Source: an uncultured Collinsella sp. (GTDB lineage Bacteria > Actinomycetota > Coriobacteriia > Coriobacteriales > Coriobacteriaceae). From it: DNA of 64,000 nt. The notes beneath the pieces are model-generated. The model was given only the letters and a program-made list of their open reading frames with translations. It had not been told where the DNA came from and searched no databases. Made by a program: the position numbers and the translations under genes. Positions 41,006 to 50,369 of the stretch are shown here, in pieces; within the stretch, counting starts at the first letter, position 1, and each line of letters starts with the position of its first letter. The DNA lies in assembly GCA_902497065.1 (NCBI GenBank), contig CABVDH010000009.1, forward strand, positions 10,944-74,943, read 5' to 3'.

Positions 41006-43021
41006 CTACATCACCTCCGCGTGAGGGGTCAAACCATTTGCCTTGAGCACCTCATCGGGGAGCTCGGAATAGAAGTGCTCGGTGCCGGGCACGCGCTTGA
41101 AGACCGGACGGGTGTCCAGGCCAATGCGCGGATGGCTCGAGCGGGGCGCGAAGCGATCGCCCTTGGGGAAATCGCGCGGGCTCGGAACAGCGCCGGGCAC
41201 CTGGTGCAGGCGGCCCGAGCCGCTCTCGATGGACAGAACGGAGCCCAGAAGACCGCGTGTGTACTCGTGGATCGGGTTGGTGAGCAGCTCCTTGGTGGGC
41301 GCCTGCTCGATAACCTGGCCAGCGTACATAACCGTGATGTTATGGGCAACCTCGGCGACCAGAGCCAGGTCATGCGAAACGAAGATCATGGCAAAGCCGA
41401 GCTTGGCCTGAAGGTCGTTGAGCAGCTTGATGACCTGCTTCTGGACGGTAACGTCCAGAGCGGTCGTGGGCTCGTCGCAGATGACCAGCTTGGGGTCGCG
41501 GGTAAGGGCCATAGCGATCAGAACGCGCTGACGCTGACCACCGGAAAGCTCATGCGGATAGCTCTCGAGCGTACGCTTGGGGTCGAGGCCCACGAGCTCC
41601 AGGAGCTCCTCGGCGCTACGGGTGCCGCCACGCTTGGTGAGCTGCTTCATCTGAGCGGAAATGAGCATGGAGGGATTGAGCGAGGACAGGGCGTCCTGAT
41701 AGACCATGGCGATATCGGTACCGCGAAGGCCGAACCACTCTTTTTTGCTCATCTTGAGCAGGTCGCGACCCTCCCAGAGAACCTCACCGGAAAGGTGCTC
41801 GTCATCATCGGTCAGACCCATGATGGCCAGCGTGGTGATGGACTTACCGCAGCCGGACTCACCGACCAGGCCCATGGTCTGGCCAGGACGTACATCAAAG
41901 TTGACATGGTCGACGACGTTGATGTCACCGTGGTGCTCAAACTGGATGCAGAAATCGCGGACCGAAAGGATCGGCTCAACGGACTCATCGGGCACATGGC
42001 GGTCGTTACGCTTGAGCTCGACATCGCGCAGGGCGCCAAGACGGGCGGACAGGGACTGAGCCTGCTCCTTGTAGGCGCGAACGGGGTCGGAGACCAGCAG
42101 GTCGGCCTCGCGGCGCTTGGAGGAATCGGTCGGATCCAGGGCGGCGGAGGGCGCAGCGGCCATGGCGTCGGTAATGCCCTCGGAGAGGATGTTGAGCGCC
42201 AGGCAGGTGATCATGATGGCCAGGCCCGGGAACAGTGCCTGCCACCAACGGCCGGCGAGCACGCCGCCGCGGGCGTCGGCGAGGATGTTGCCCCAGGTAG
42301 CGGTGGGCTCCTGGATACCAGCGCCGATGAAGGTCAGCGAGGCCTCGAAGATGATGGCGTCGGCGACCAGGGTAACGGTGAAGACCATGATCGGGGCGAT
42401 GCAGTTACGCAGAACGTGCTTAATCAAAATCCACGGAGCCTTGGCGCCGGAAACGATGACCGCGCGGACATAGTCCTCGCCGTACTCGGACACGATGTTG
42501 GCGCGCACGATACGGGCAATCTGCGGGGTGTACATAAAGCCGATGGCGAAGATGATCGACGGCACGGAATTGCCCAGGATGGAGACGAAGACGGCAGCGA
42601 GGGCGATGCCCGGGATGGACATGATGATGTCCAGGATGCGCATGATCGCCTCGGAAACGGACTTGCGCGAAACAGCCGCGAGGGCGCCCACGACCGAGCC
42701 GCAGACCAGAGCCATGGCAGTAGCACCGAAGCCGATGATCAGCGAGTAACGGCCACCGTAAAGCATGCGCGACAGGATGTCGCGGCCCTTATCGTCGGTA
42801 CCGAAGATAAATCCATTGCCGGGAGCCTGGCGAGCAGTGAAAATCTCGACCGGGCTATAGGGGGCAAGAAGGGGCGCCAGAATCGCGGTCAGGGCGACCA
42901 GCACCAGCACGACGGCGGCAATCTTAGAAGACAGCGTCATCTTCTTCCAGCCACCGAGCTTGAGCCCCTTGGAGGCAGCCTTCTCGAGCTGCTCGGTTTG
43001 CTTCTCTCGAATCTTTACCAT
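41006..43021 (-). CDS. Fused ABC permease (C-type) and ATPase (D-type)
   Basis: A 671-residue fusion of two subunits. Residues about 1-290 are a DppC/OppC permease (first helix LSSKIAAVVLVLVALTAILA; EAA loop VRAVIVSGAKAPWILIKHVLRN). After a linker rich in charged residues, about 345-671 form the DppD-type ATPase: Walker A GLVGESGCGKSITTL, signature ELSGGQRQRVLIAMA, Walker B KLVICDEPTTALDVT. The reading frame is continuous, so this is a genuine fusion. The same arrangement is known among sialic-acid and other peptide/opine-family importers. The start is ATG 43021, three bases after the upstream permease. Confidence 0.93.
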   Translation of the reverse strand: MVKIREKQTEQLEKAASKGLKLGGWKKMTLSSKIAAVVLVLVALTAILAPLLAPYSPVEIFTARQAPGNGFIFGTDDKGRDILSRMLYGGRYSLIIGFGATAMALVCGSVVGALAAVSRKSVSEAIMRILDIIMSIPGIALAAVFVSILGNSVPSIIFAIGFMYTPQIARIVRANIVSEYGEDYVRAVIVSGAKAPWILIKHVLRNCIAPIMVFTVTLVADAIIFEASLTFIGAGIQEPTATWGNILADARGGVLAGRWWQALFPGLAIMITCLALNILSEGITDAMAAAPSAALDPTDSSKRREADLLVSDPVRAYKEQAQSLSARLGALRDVELKRNDRHVPDESVEPILSVRDFCIQFEHHGDINVVDHVNFDVRPGQTMGLVGESGCGKSITTLAIMGLTDDDEHLSGEVLWEGRDLLKMSKKEWFGLRGTDIAMVYQDALSSLNPSMLISAQMKQLTKRGGTRSAEELLELVGLDPKRTLESYPHELSGGQRQRVLIAMALTRDPKLVICDEPTTALDVTVQKQVIKLLNDLQAKLGFAMIFVSHDLALVAEVAHNITVMYAGQVIEQAPTKELLTNPIHEYTRGLLGSVLSIESGSGRLHQVPGAVPSPRDFPKGDRFAPRSSHPRIGLDTRPVFKRVPGTEHFYSELPDEVLKANGLTPHAEVM

Positions 43022-43024
43022 AAT

Positions 43025-43981
43025 CTACACCGTCCTGATGCGCGGGTTGATGAGCAGGTAGAGCATGTCAACCACGATGTTGATGATGATGAAGGCAAGA
43101 GCAACGACGATGACGACGCCCTGAACCAGGTTCGCCTCGTTGCCCTGAACGCCCTGCAGAATCGCAGTACCCATGCCGGGGAGGTTGAAGATGACCTCGA
43201 TGACGACGGCGCCGCCCATAAGGTAGCCGATCTTAAGACCGAGGGTGGTGACCGGGGTAATCAGCGCGTTGCGCAAAACGTTGATGCCGACGACGACCTT
43301 CTCGGGAACGCCGGCGCCACGGGCCATGCGGACATAGTCCTTATCGAGCTCCTCGACCATGGCCGTACGCACGATACGAGTCATCTGACCCGTCAGCGGG
43401 AATGCCAGGGCGATGGCGGGCATGATCATACGTCCCAGATAGCCAGCCGGGTTGGTGGTGAAGTGAGGCAGAGCACCGGACGCCGGGAGCACCTTAAGGT
43501 AGGAAGAGAACAGCAGAATCAACAGAACGGCAAGCCAGAACGACGGGGTTGCCAGGCCGGCGATGGAAAAGACGCGGATCACTTGGTCCGGCCATTTATC
43601 GCGGTACAGTGCCGCGATGACGCCGAGCAAAAACGAGACGACCGCGCCGATGGCAAGACCGATGAAGGTCAGCTGCATCGTGACGGGCAGGGCCGTGGAG
43701 ATGCGCTTGGCAACGGAGTTGCGGGCAGCACCATAGGTGCCCATGTCACCATGGATCAAATCGCCCATGTAGCGCACGTAGCGCACGGGCCAGGGGTCGT
43801 CCAGACCATACTTCTCATGGTACTCGGCAACCGCCTCGGGCGAGGCACCGTCACCCAACGCCGTATAGGCGGGGTCGGTCTTGGAGAACGACATAAGGAA
43901 GAACACCAGGACGGTGACGCCCAATGCCATGATCGGCAGCGCCACGAGACGCCTTCCAATCAAACGTAGAAAGTTGTTCAC
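43025..43981 (-). CDS. Peptide-type ABC transporter permease (B-type)
   Basis: A 318-residue DppB/OppB-like permease. The first helix is LIGRRLVALPIMALGVTVLVFFL, and the EAA loop is VRMARGAGVPEKVVVGINVLRNALITP. I chose GTG 43981 with GGGGAG upstream, since the family starts a few residues before the RRL motif. It is separated from the binding-protein gene by about 155 bp containing a hairpin. Confidence 0.93.
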   Translation of the reverse strand: MNNFLRLIGRRLVALPIMALGVTVLVFFLMSFSKTDPAYTALGDGASPEAVAEYHEKYGLDDPWPVRYVRYMGDLIHGDMGTYGAARNSVAKRISTALPVTMQLTFIGLAIGAVVSFLLGVIAALYRDKWPDQVIRVFSIAGLATPSFWLAVLLILLFSSYLKVLPASGALPHFTTNPAGYLGRMIMPAIALAFPLTGQMTRIVRTAMVEELDKDYVRMARGAGVPEKVVVGINVLRNALITPVTTLGLKIGYLMGGAVVIEVIFNLPGMGTAILQGVQGNEANLVQGVVIVVALAFIIINIVVDMLYLLINPRIRTV

Positions 43982-44042
43982 GTTCTCTCCCCTTTCTTTT
44001 GTCGGTAGGACCAACTGGTATATGAGTATGGATACTCATTAC

Positions 44043-44076
44043 AAGACCCGAGCGACATCGAGGCCGCCCGGGTCTT
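44043..44076 (-). terminator. Hairpin between the binding-protein gene and its permease genes
   Basis: AAGACCCG-GC (44043-44053) pairs with GC-CGGGTCTT (44066-44076), one A:C mismatch. It is the counterpart of the hairpin after oppA and should raise binding-protein expression over the membrane subunits. Confidence 0.65.
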
Positions 44077-44136
44077 TGTTTCAACTATGAGGACGTTGCC
44101 TTACGACCGACGCCCTACATATGACTCAAGCGAGTC

Positions 44137-45750
44137 TTAGGCCTTGACGGTCGCGACGCCCCTGAAGGACATGCTCGTCGTGCCGATGCCCTTGAAGCCA
44201 TCGAGGGCCTCGCCGTTGGGCGCGGTGGACGGATCGTCCCAGGAAGCGGAAACGGTCTTGACGTGGACAACGGGGTACAGAACAGCGTTGTCGGCGATGA
44301 TGTCGAAGCACTCGTTCCACTTCTTCTGCTGCTCGTCGCCCTCGGCGGCAAGAGCCTCGTCCATGAGACCGTGGAGCTTCGCCCACTCAGCGGAATCCTT
44401 CCACGGGCAACGGGTCTGCATCCAGACGTTGTCGCCATACCACCAGTTGAGCAGCAGGTCGGGGTCGGCGCCGAAGCAGGACGGATCGCCAGGAGCGAGA
44501 AGGATATCGTAGGCCTCGCCGCCGTCGATGGCAGCGTAGGTGGCCGGCGAGGTATCGGTCTGGATGGTCACATCGAAGCCGAGGGCGTCGAGGTCGTTCT
44601 TGACCTGAGCGGCCATGCCCTTGATCTGCTCGTTGTCGGTGGTGCGCAGGGTGATGGCGCCCGGGGTGATGCCAGACTCTTCGATGAGCTTCTTGGCCTT
44701 CTTGGCGTCAGTCTTGTACACCGTGGAAGCCTCATGATAGTTGGTGAAGCTCTTGGGCAGGTAGCAGCTGGCAGCGGTGGCAAGGCCGGCGAAGGTGTTG
44801 GTGATCATCTTCTCGGTGTCGAGCGCGTACATGACGGCCTGACGGACCTTGACGTTGTTCCAAGGCTCCTTGGCAACGTTGAACATGATGAAGCGGGTGC
44901 CGAAACCCTGAACGTTATCGATCTTGCAGCCAGCGCTCTCGAGCTGGTCGACAGCGTCAGCGGTGACGAGCTCCATAACGAGCGTGGAGCCCTCCTGCTG
45001 AGCGGTAACGCGAGCGGTGGGGTCGGTCAGGATGCTGTACTGGATCTTCTTATCCTCGGCAGCATACTCACCGTTGTACTCGGGGTTGGGAACCAGGGTG
45101 ATCTCGGTATCGGAGATAGAGTCGTACATCCAGGGGCCGGAACCGATCGGCTGCTTGGCGCGATCCTCCTCGGCCTGGGTGGCCGGGGTAACACGGATGA
45201 TGGCCAGACGATCCTTGAGCAGGGAGAAGTTGGGGACCTTGGTCTTGACCGTTACAGTGCTGGCGTCCTTGGCCTCGATGGACTCGAAGGGCTGGAAGAA
45301 CGGAGCGTAGGTAGCAGAAGCGGCGCAAGCGGTGTAGGAAGCGACGACGTCGTCAGCGGTGACCTCGGTACCATCGGAGAACTTGGCACCCTTGCGGATG
45401 GTGACCTCGAAGGTGGTGTCGTCCACGGACTTGGGATCGTCGGTGGCGAGCTCGTTGAAGGTGCTGTAGTCGTGGTAATCGATGCCGTAGAGGCCCTCGA
45501 TGACGTGCCAGTTAGCACCCAGGCCCACAGCGGAGCCGGTGCTGGCGGGGTCGAAGCTGGACGGAGCGTAAGCGGAACCAGCGGTGATCACGCCGCCGCC
45601 ACGGTTGGCGGAATCGGTGGAACCGGAAGCGGAACCCTCGTCGCTAGAGCTGCCACCGCAGCCGGTGAGACCAAGCCCTGCGACAGCAGCGACGCTGCCG
45701 GTGAGGCCGAGGAACGAACGCCTGGACATACCCTTGTTGATGATGGCCAT
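44137..45750 (-). CDS. Family 5 solute-binding lipoprotein, presumed sialic acid binding
   Basis: A 537-residue extracytoplasmic binding protein. The signal has a full twin-arginine motif (SRRSFLGLTG) and the lipobox LTGC, giving a lipidated Cys near residue 31 followed by a Gly/Ser/Asp linker. The body has family motifs such as KFSDGTEVTADDVVASY. It is the first gene of the ABC-esterase-nan operon, so N-acetylneuraminate or an acetylated derivative is the likely ligand; peptides remain possible because the family is broad. ATG 45750 follows AGGAG. Confidence 0.9.
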   Translation of the reverse strand: MAIINKGMSRRSFLGLTGSVAAVAGLGLTGCGGSSSDEGSASGSTDSANRGGGVITAGSAYAPSSFDPASTGSAVGLGANWHVIEGLYGIDYHDYSTFNELATDDPKSVDDTTFEVTIRKGAKFSDGTEVTADDVVASYTACAASATYAPFFQPFESIEAKDASTVTVKTKVPNFSLLKDRLAIIRVTPATQAEEDRAKQPIGSGPWMYDSISDTEITLVPNPEYNGEYAAEDKKIQYSILTDPTARVTAQQEGSTLVMELVTADAVDQLESAGCKIDNVQGFGTRFIMFNVAKEPWNNVKVRQAVMYALDTEKMITNTFAGLATAASCYLPKSFTNYHEASTVYKTDAKKAKKLIEESGITPGAITLRTTDNEQIKGMAAQVKNDLDALGFDVTIQTDTSPATYAAIDGGEAYDILLAPGDPSCFGADPDLLLNWWYGDNVWMQTRCPWKDSAEWAKLHGLMDEALAAEGDEQQKKWNECFDIIADNAVLYPVVHVKTVSASWDDPSTAPNGEALDGFKGIGTTSMSFRGVATVKA

Positions 45751-46115
45751 GTCTTCTCCTATCAATAGAGAATCTTACCCGGGAGCACCTAGACTTGCCC
45801 CCGCGCAACTTGCGGACGATATATACCTTACCTACCGACGAACCCAACTGAGGTGCCGCGCTCGGCGACCGATACATACATACGCTTGAACGGTATTTAC
45901 TACCGTTCACCGAATTCATTGACAAATGATTCGACAGACAGTATGTATCGACGAGGTGAGATATCAGTCTTCGTCAACCCGCAGGATAGCAGTGTTGTTC
46001 ACCATGGCTAGTCAAACGTTTTAGCGTTAATAAAACCCGAAATCGGCAGGTAATCACCGCGAAACAAATGATTGAAAATTGACCAATCATGTATATCAGT
46101 TGTTTAGAAGCACGT
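45751..46115. other. Intergenic region upstream of the nan operon
   Basis: The 365 bp between the operon start and the uvrC stop hold the operon promoter and operator (45870-45950) and, at about 46015-46024, AAACGTTTTA within AACG-N6-CGTT, a possible catabolite-response site. No gene is seen. Confidence 0.6.
45870..45950 (-). promoter_or_regulatory. nan operon promoter with palindromic operator
   Basis: On the minus strand, -35 TTGTCA (45920-45925) and -10 TAGTAA (45897-45902) have a 17-bp spacer. A perfect palindrome GAACGGTA-N5-TACCGTTC (45888-45908) covers the -10. A second perfect inverted repeat, CGATACATAC (45870-45879) and GTATGTATCG (45941-45950), flanks the promoter. The layout suggests repression by a regulator whose gene is not in the window, for example a GntR- or RpiR-type NanR. 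Confidence 0.62.
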
Positions 46116-48062
46116 TTAGTTTTCGGATCGGTTGGCCGATGCCTGGGCGCGCTCGGCATTCCATGCAACAAGTGCCTCGTGGACCGCTTTGGCGACATCG
46201 GCCGGAACGCCTCGAACTTCTGCAATCTCCTGCTCGCTTGCCGCGCGCAAACGCTTCATCGAGCCAAAATGGCGCATAATGGCACGTTTTCTGGTGGGTC
46301 CCACGCCCGGAACGTCGTCAAGCACCGAAACCGTCATAGCCTTATCGCGCAACTCGCGGTGGAAGGTAATCGCAAATCGGTGGGATTCATCGCGAACCTG
46401 CTTGATCAGATAAAGCGAAGCGGAGCCGGTCGGCAGCACGACGGGAGTCTCGTCCCACGGCACGAAAACCTCCTCATCGGCCTTTGCCAAGCCACAAACT
46501 GGTATATCGAGGCCGAGTGCCTCAAGTTGCTTAATTGCAGCGGTCAATTGCGGCTTGCCGCCATCGACAACGAGCAAATCGGGGCGCGAGCCAAAGCGCT
46601 CGTCCGCCATGCGCTCGGGAGCATAGCGACGCCCCAGGACCTCGGACATCGATACGAAGTCGTTCGCCTCGTCCAATTCGGCCTGAATTTTAAAGCGACG
46701 ATACTGGCCCTTGTCGGCACGACCGTTGGTAAATACCACCATCGAAGCGACGGTAAAGGTGCCGTGCAACGTCGAGATATCGAAGCACTCGATGCGCAAC
46801 GGCGGCGCAGGCAGCGCCAGTGCGCTTTCGAGCTCCAGGAGCGCCTGATTGGTGCGATCGTCAGCATACCCCGTGCGCATCATGTAGCGCATGAGGGCAT
46901 GGCGGGCATTTTTGGAAGCCATATCGAGCAGGCGGTGCTTTTCACCGCGCTGCGGCCTATGGAGATGGCAAGAGCGTTCGCGCTTGCCCGCAAGCCACTC
47001 CCCCAACGCTTCGGCATCCTCAAGCTCGACAGAGAGATTGATCTCGGCTGGAATATCAGCCGTCTCGTCGTAATAGCGCTTAAGAAAGCCCGATTGAAGC
47101 TCTTCCTCGTCGACATCCAGGCCTTTATCGAGGATGAACTCACAAGTTCGAACCGTTCGGCCCTCGCGAACGACAAAGACACAGGCGGCAGAGATAGTCT
47201 CTTCGCGATAGAAGCCGATGACGTCGATATCGACGCTCGATGGAAAAACGACCTGTTGGCGATCGTCCAGGCCCCTAATGACTTCCAGGCGACGCTTGAC
47301 GCGCGCCGCACGCTCAAAATCGAGCGTCTCGGCTGCCTCCGTCATCTCGGACGTAAGCTCGTCAACGACATCCTTGCGATGGCCCGACAAGAAACGTTCG
47401 ACACGTTTGACGTTCTTGGCATAGTCGGCAGGGGAAATCGCGCCGATGCATGCGCCCGGCCCGCGCCCGACATGGTAGTCAAAGCAGGGACGCCCGTTTT
47501 GCGCGCAAATCATATTGACGATGTCTTCTTCGCCCTTATGAGATTCGACGATGCGGCGGCAGCGGCGCCATTCCGCACAGGATGCCGAGCAAATAGGAAT
47601 AACCTTGCGTAGCGTATCGATGGTCTCACGCGCCGCACGGCTATCGGTATAGGGGCCAAAATAGCGCGTTCCCGGTTTATGACGCTCTCGCGTGTATTTA
47701 ATAGCCGGAAACAAGTCGCTCTTGGTAATGGCGATAAAGGGATAGCTTTTATCGTCTTTGAGATCGACGTTAAAGTACGGATGGTACTGGCCAATCAGAT
47801 TGCGCTCGAGCACCAATGCCTCGTGCTCGGTCTCCACCACGATATAGTCGAAGCTCGCCACCAGCTGCATCATGAGCGGGATCTTTTGACGCTCGTCCTG
47901 CAGCGTCACGTATTGACGCATACGGGCACGCAGGTTTTTTGCCTTGCCCACATAGATGACATCACCCTTGGCATCTTTCCAAAGGTAGCAGCCGGGTTGC
48001 GTGGGAACGCGCGAAACCTGCTCGGCAAGTGTTGGAATGTTGTCGTGACCTGCCACGCGCAC
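46116..48062 (-). CDS. uvrC: Excinuclease ABC subunit C
   Basis: Makes both incisions in nucleotide excision repair. The protein has about 648 residues: GIY-YIG nuclease at the N-terminus (QPGCYLWKDAKGDVIYVGKAK), a Cys cluster (CSASCAEWRRCRR...CFDYHVGRGPGACIG), a UVR region, an RNase-H-like nuclease (ECFDISTLHGTFTVASMVVF), and C-terminal helix-hairpin-helix pairs (LDDVPGVGPTRKRAI). GTG 48062 abuts the murJ stop; GTG 48056, two codons later, has better spacing to AGG and is an equally likely start. It is translationally linked to murJ. Confidence 0.95.
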   Translation of the reverse strand: MRVAGHDNIPTLAEQVSRVPTQPGCYLWKDAKGDVIYVGKAKNLRARMRQYVTLQDERQKIPLMMQLVASFDYIVVETEHEALVLERNLIGQYHPYFNVDLKDDKSYPFIAITKSDLFPAIKYTRERHKPGTRYFGPYTDSRAARETIDTLRKVIPICSASCAEWRRCRRIVESHKGEEDIVNMICAQNGRPCFDYHVGRGPGACIGAISPADYAKNVKRVERFLSGHRKDVVDELTSEMTEAAETLDFERAARVKRRLEVIRGLDDRQQVVFPSSVDIDVIGFYREETISAACVFVVREGRTVRTCEFILDKGLDVDEEELQSGFLKRYYDETADIPAEINLSVELEDAEALGEWLAGKRERSCHLHRPQRGEKHRLLDMASKNARHALMRYMMRTGYADDRTNQALLELESALALPAPPLRIECFDISTLHGTFTVASMVVFTNGRADKGQYRRFKIQAELDEANDFVSMSEVLGRRYAPERMADERFGSRPDLLVVDGGKPQLTAAIKQLEALGLDIPVCGLAKADEEVFVPWDETPVVLPTGSASLYLIKQVRDESHRFAITFHRELRDKAMTVSVLDDVPGVGPTRKRAIMRHFGSMKRLRAASEQEIAEVRGVPADVAKAVHEALVAWNAERAQASANRSEN

Positions 48063-50366
48063 CTACTTGCGACGAAGCAGCGCCGAGACCTCGGGCATCT
48101 TAAAGACGAAGGCAAGACCAAAAGTTACAGCGAGCGAGACGACGCCTGCAACACAAACGTAGCCCAGGGTAATGAGGATCGAGCTGCCAAGCGCTCCGAC
48201 AAAGTGCTCAAGTGCCCACATGACGCCGGCGCCCGCGGCAGCGCCCAAGCCACCGAACAGTAGGCCGAAGAAACCGCCATGCAGGATAGACTTGACCTGA
48301 AGGCCATGCAGACGACGGCGCAGCCACCACAGTGAGCATCCGACCAAGACCACGTAGTCAACGACGTACGAAAGCGCAATTGCCGGCATACCGTAGCCCA
48401 GCACCACGCCAAACAGCAACACCGAACCGGCCTGGCCGATAGCGGAGTACAGGCAATAGCGGCTATAAGGTTTCATATCGAGCAGGGCCGAGAAGCTCTT
48501 CTGCATCAGCACGACCACGCCGTAGAGCGGCAGGGAAAGTGCCAGATAGATAAGGAACTCCGACACCAGCGCCACACCGGATTCATCGAACTTGCCGGCG
48601 CAGTAGATCATGTTGAGCGGACGGGCGAAGACGATCAGATACATCGCAAACGGAATCAGGAAGAAGAGCATCTGGGCGACACCGCGCGAAATGCCCGTGC
48701 GGACGCTGTCGTAATCCTTCTCCTGCGCATCGTGAGAGAGTTCGGTATAGAGTGCCGTCGAAAGCGAGGCGGCGATCAGCGCATAGGGCAATGTGTACCA
48801 CAGGCGCGCATATGCGATGACGGAAGGGCCGGTCTCGGGCTGCACCACCAGCGCGGCGGCATTGGTAATGGAGGTCGAGACAAACATGCACACCGTGGCG
48901 AGCAGCGTCGGGATACCAAGCGCGATCGTCTGTCGCAGCGCGGGATCCTTAAAGTCGATATGGATATGAGGATGCACGCCATGCTTGCCAAGCGCGGGAA
49001 TCTGGCAGGCCATCTGGACAAAGACGCCGAGGGTCGTACCAACTGCGATCAAGATAATACCGGCCTGCTCGCCAAATTGTGCAGACACGGGAGCAAAGCC
49101 CATAAAGCTGGCGATGACGATGACATTGTTGAGAACCGGGGCAAACGTCGACCAGAAATAGTCGCGGTGTGCGTTGAGAACGCCCGAGAACACCGAGCCC
49201 AAGCCATAAAACAGAATTTGAATAGCAAAGAAGCGGAACATGAACGCAGCGGTATCCATGCTGCCGCCATCGCCCGAAAGGAACGACTGCGTCCAAATAA
49301 AGCCGGGAGCAAACACGGTGCCCAGCAGCGAGATACCGCCCAGCAGCAGAAGCAGAATACCAAGCAGGTTGCCGACATACTCGTTCGATGCCTCGCGACC
49401 CTGCTCGCGCCTCACACCCATATACACCGGCAAAAACGCCGTAACGAGCATGCCGCCCATCACGAGCTCGTAGAGCATGTTGGGCAGGTTGTTGGCAACC
49501 TGATAGGAGGACGAGAGCAGCGACATACCGATGGCGGCCGCCATGGCCCACGTGCGGATAAACCCGGTGACACGCGACACGATGGTCAGCACGGTCATAA
49601 GGCCAGCAGAACGACCAACCGTGGAGTAGTCCGACGAACCCATATCGTCTACGTCGTCCTGAGAGTCCTCATAAACCTCATCTTGTGGCGGCAAATCGTC
49701 CACGACGGCAAAGGAGCCGGTCATCGCAAAGGGATCGTCAACCAAAACGGCGTCATCAGCAGGTGCGGCGTCATCGCTGTTCGGCATGTTGTTACCGGAT
49801 ACGGCATCATCATCGAATATGGCATGGTCGCCAAACACCGTGTCAACTTCATTGGCGGCGACGGTTCGGGCAGAAAACGACAGAGGGTCCCAGTCGTCAT
49901 CACCGTCGATGGCCACGCCCTCGACGGGATCGGTCGAACCAAGCGGCGACCATTCGTCATCCGAAAGAAGCGGTTCGCCATCATCATGAGCCGTGGGCTT
50001 GGCGGAATGAGCGGCAGGAGCGCTCTGCGGTGTGCTCTTTCCCTGGGCTGCCATCAAAAACACCGCCGTCTCATCGGGACGCGGCTCACGAGGAGCCTCG
50101 GAGGCGATCGGCATCACGCTGGCGCTCGATTGAGCGGCGGCCAAAAAGACAGCCGTCTCATCGGGACGAGCCGAAGAAAGAACCGTACGGGGAAGTGCCG
50201 TGCCGGCACCGGCGGCACGCAAGTACACGGCCGTCTCGCCCGGGTCAGCGGCAGCGGACCAGGCGTTTCGAATCTCGTTATCGAACGAAGCGGCCTCGGG
50301 CGCGGGCGTCTGAGGAGCCGACCCTTTTGCAAAGTGAGCTCCGCGCTTTGATTCTTCCTGCGGCAT
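48063..50366 (-). CDS. murJ: Lipid II flippase MurJ with a repeat-bearing N-terminal extension
   Basis: A 767-residue membrane protein. The MviN/MurJ core starts near residue 250 (STVGRSAGLMTVLTIVSRVTG) and spans about 14 helices that flip lipid II for peptidoglycan synthesis. The first 250 residues are acidic, low-complexity and probably disordered. They hold three copies of a P[DG]ETAV[FY]LxAA motif with Thr at 45, 71 and 100, and two WxPL motifs. The ETAV sites look like Ser/Thr kinase or FHA targets, in line with actinobacterial MurJ being regulated by phosphorylation through a different domain. The gene is followed directly by uvrC and preceded by ybaK. Confidence 0.9.
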   Translation of the reverse strand: MPQEESKRGAHFAKGSAPQTPAPEAASFDNEIRNAWSAAADPGETAVYLRAAGAGTALPRTVLSSARPDETAVFLAAAQSSASVMPIASEAPREPRPDETAVFLMAAQGKSTPQSAPAAHSAKPTAHDDGEPLLSDDEWSPLGSTDPVEGVAIDGDDDWDPLSFSARTVAANEVDTVFGDHAIFDDDAVSGNNMPNSDDAAPADDAVLVDDPFAMTGSFAVVDDLPPQDEVYEDSQDDVDDMGSSDYSTVGRSAGLMTVLTIVSRVTGFIRTWAMAAAIGMSLLSSSYQVANNLPNMLYELVMGGMLVTAFLPVYMGVRREQGREASNEYVGNLLGILLLLLGGISLLGTVFAPGFIWTQSFLSGDGGSMDTAAFMFRFFAIQILFYGLGSVFSGVLNAHRDYFWSTFAPVLNNVIVIASFMGFAPVSAQFGEQAGIILIAVGTTLGVFVQMACQIPALGKHGVHPHIHIDFKDPALRQTIALGIPTLLATVCMFVSTSITNAAALVVQPETGPSVIAYARLWYTLPYALIAASLSTALYTELSHDAQEKDYDSVRTGISRGVAQMLFFLIPFAMYLIVFARPLNMIYCAGKFDESGVALVSEFLIYLALSLPLYGVVVLMQKSFSALLDMKPYSRYCLYSAIGQAGSVLLFGVVLGYGMPAIALSYVVDYVVLVGCSLWWLRRRLHGLQVKSILHGGFFGLLFGGLGAAAGAGVMWALEHFVGALGSSILITLGYVCVAGVVSLAVTFGLAFVFKMPEVSALLRRK

Positions 50367-50369
50367 CGC

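Noticed and set aside
40091..43969. A very long plus-strand frame (nearly 1300 codons) opposite the ABC transporter genes
   Set aside because: It is antisense to three intact transporter genes with clear motifs and start sites. Long antisense frames are expected from the G+C-rich third positions. The translation is Asp/His/Gly-rich with no domain.
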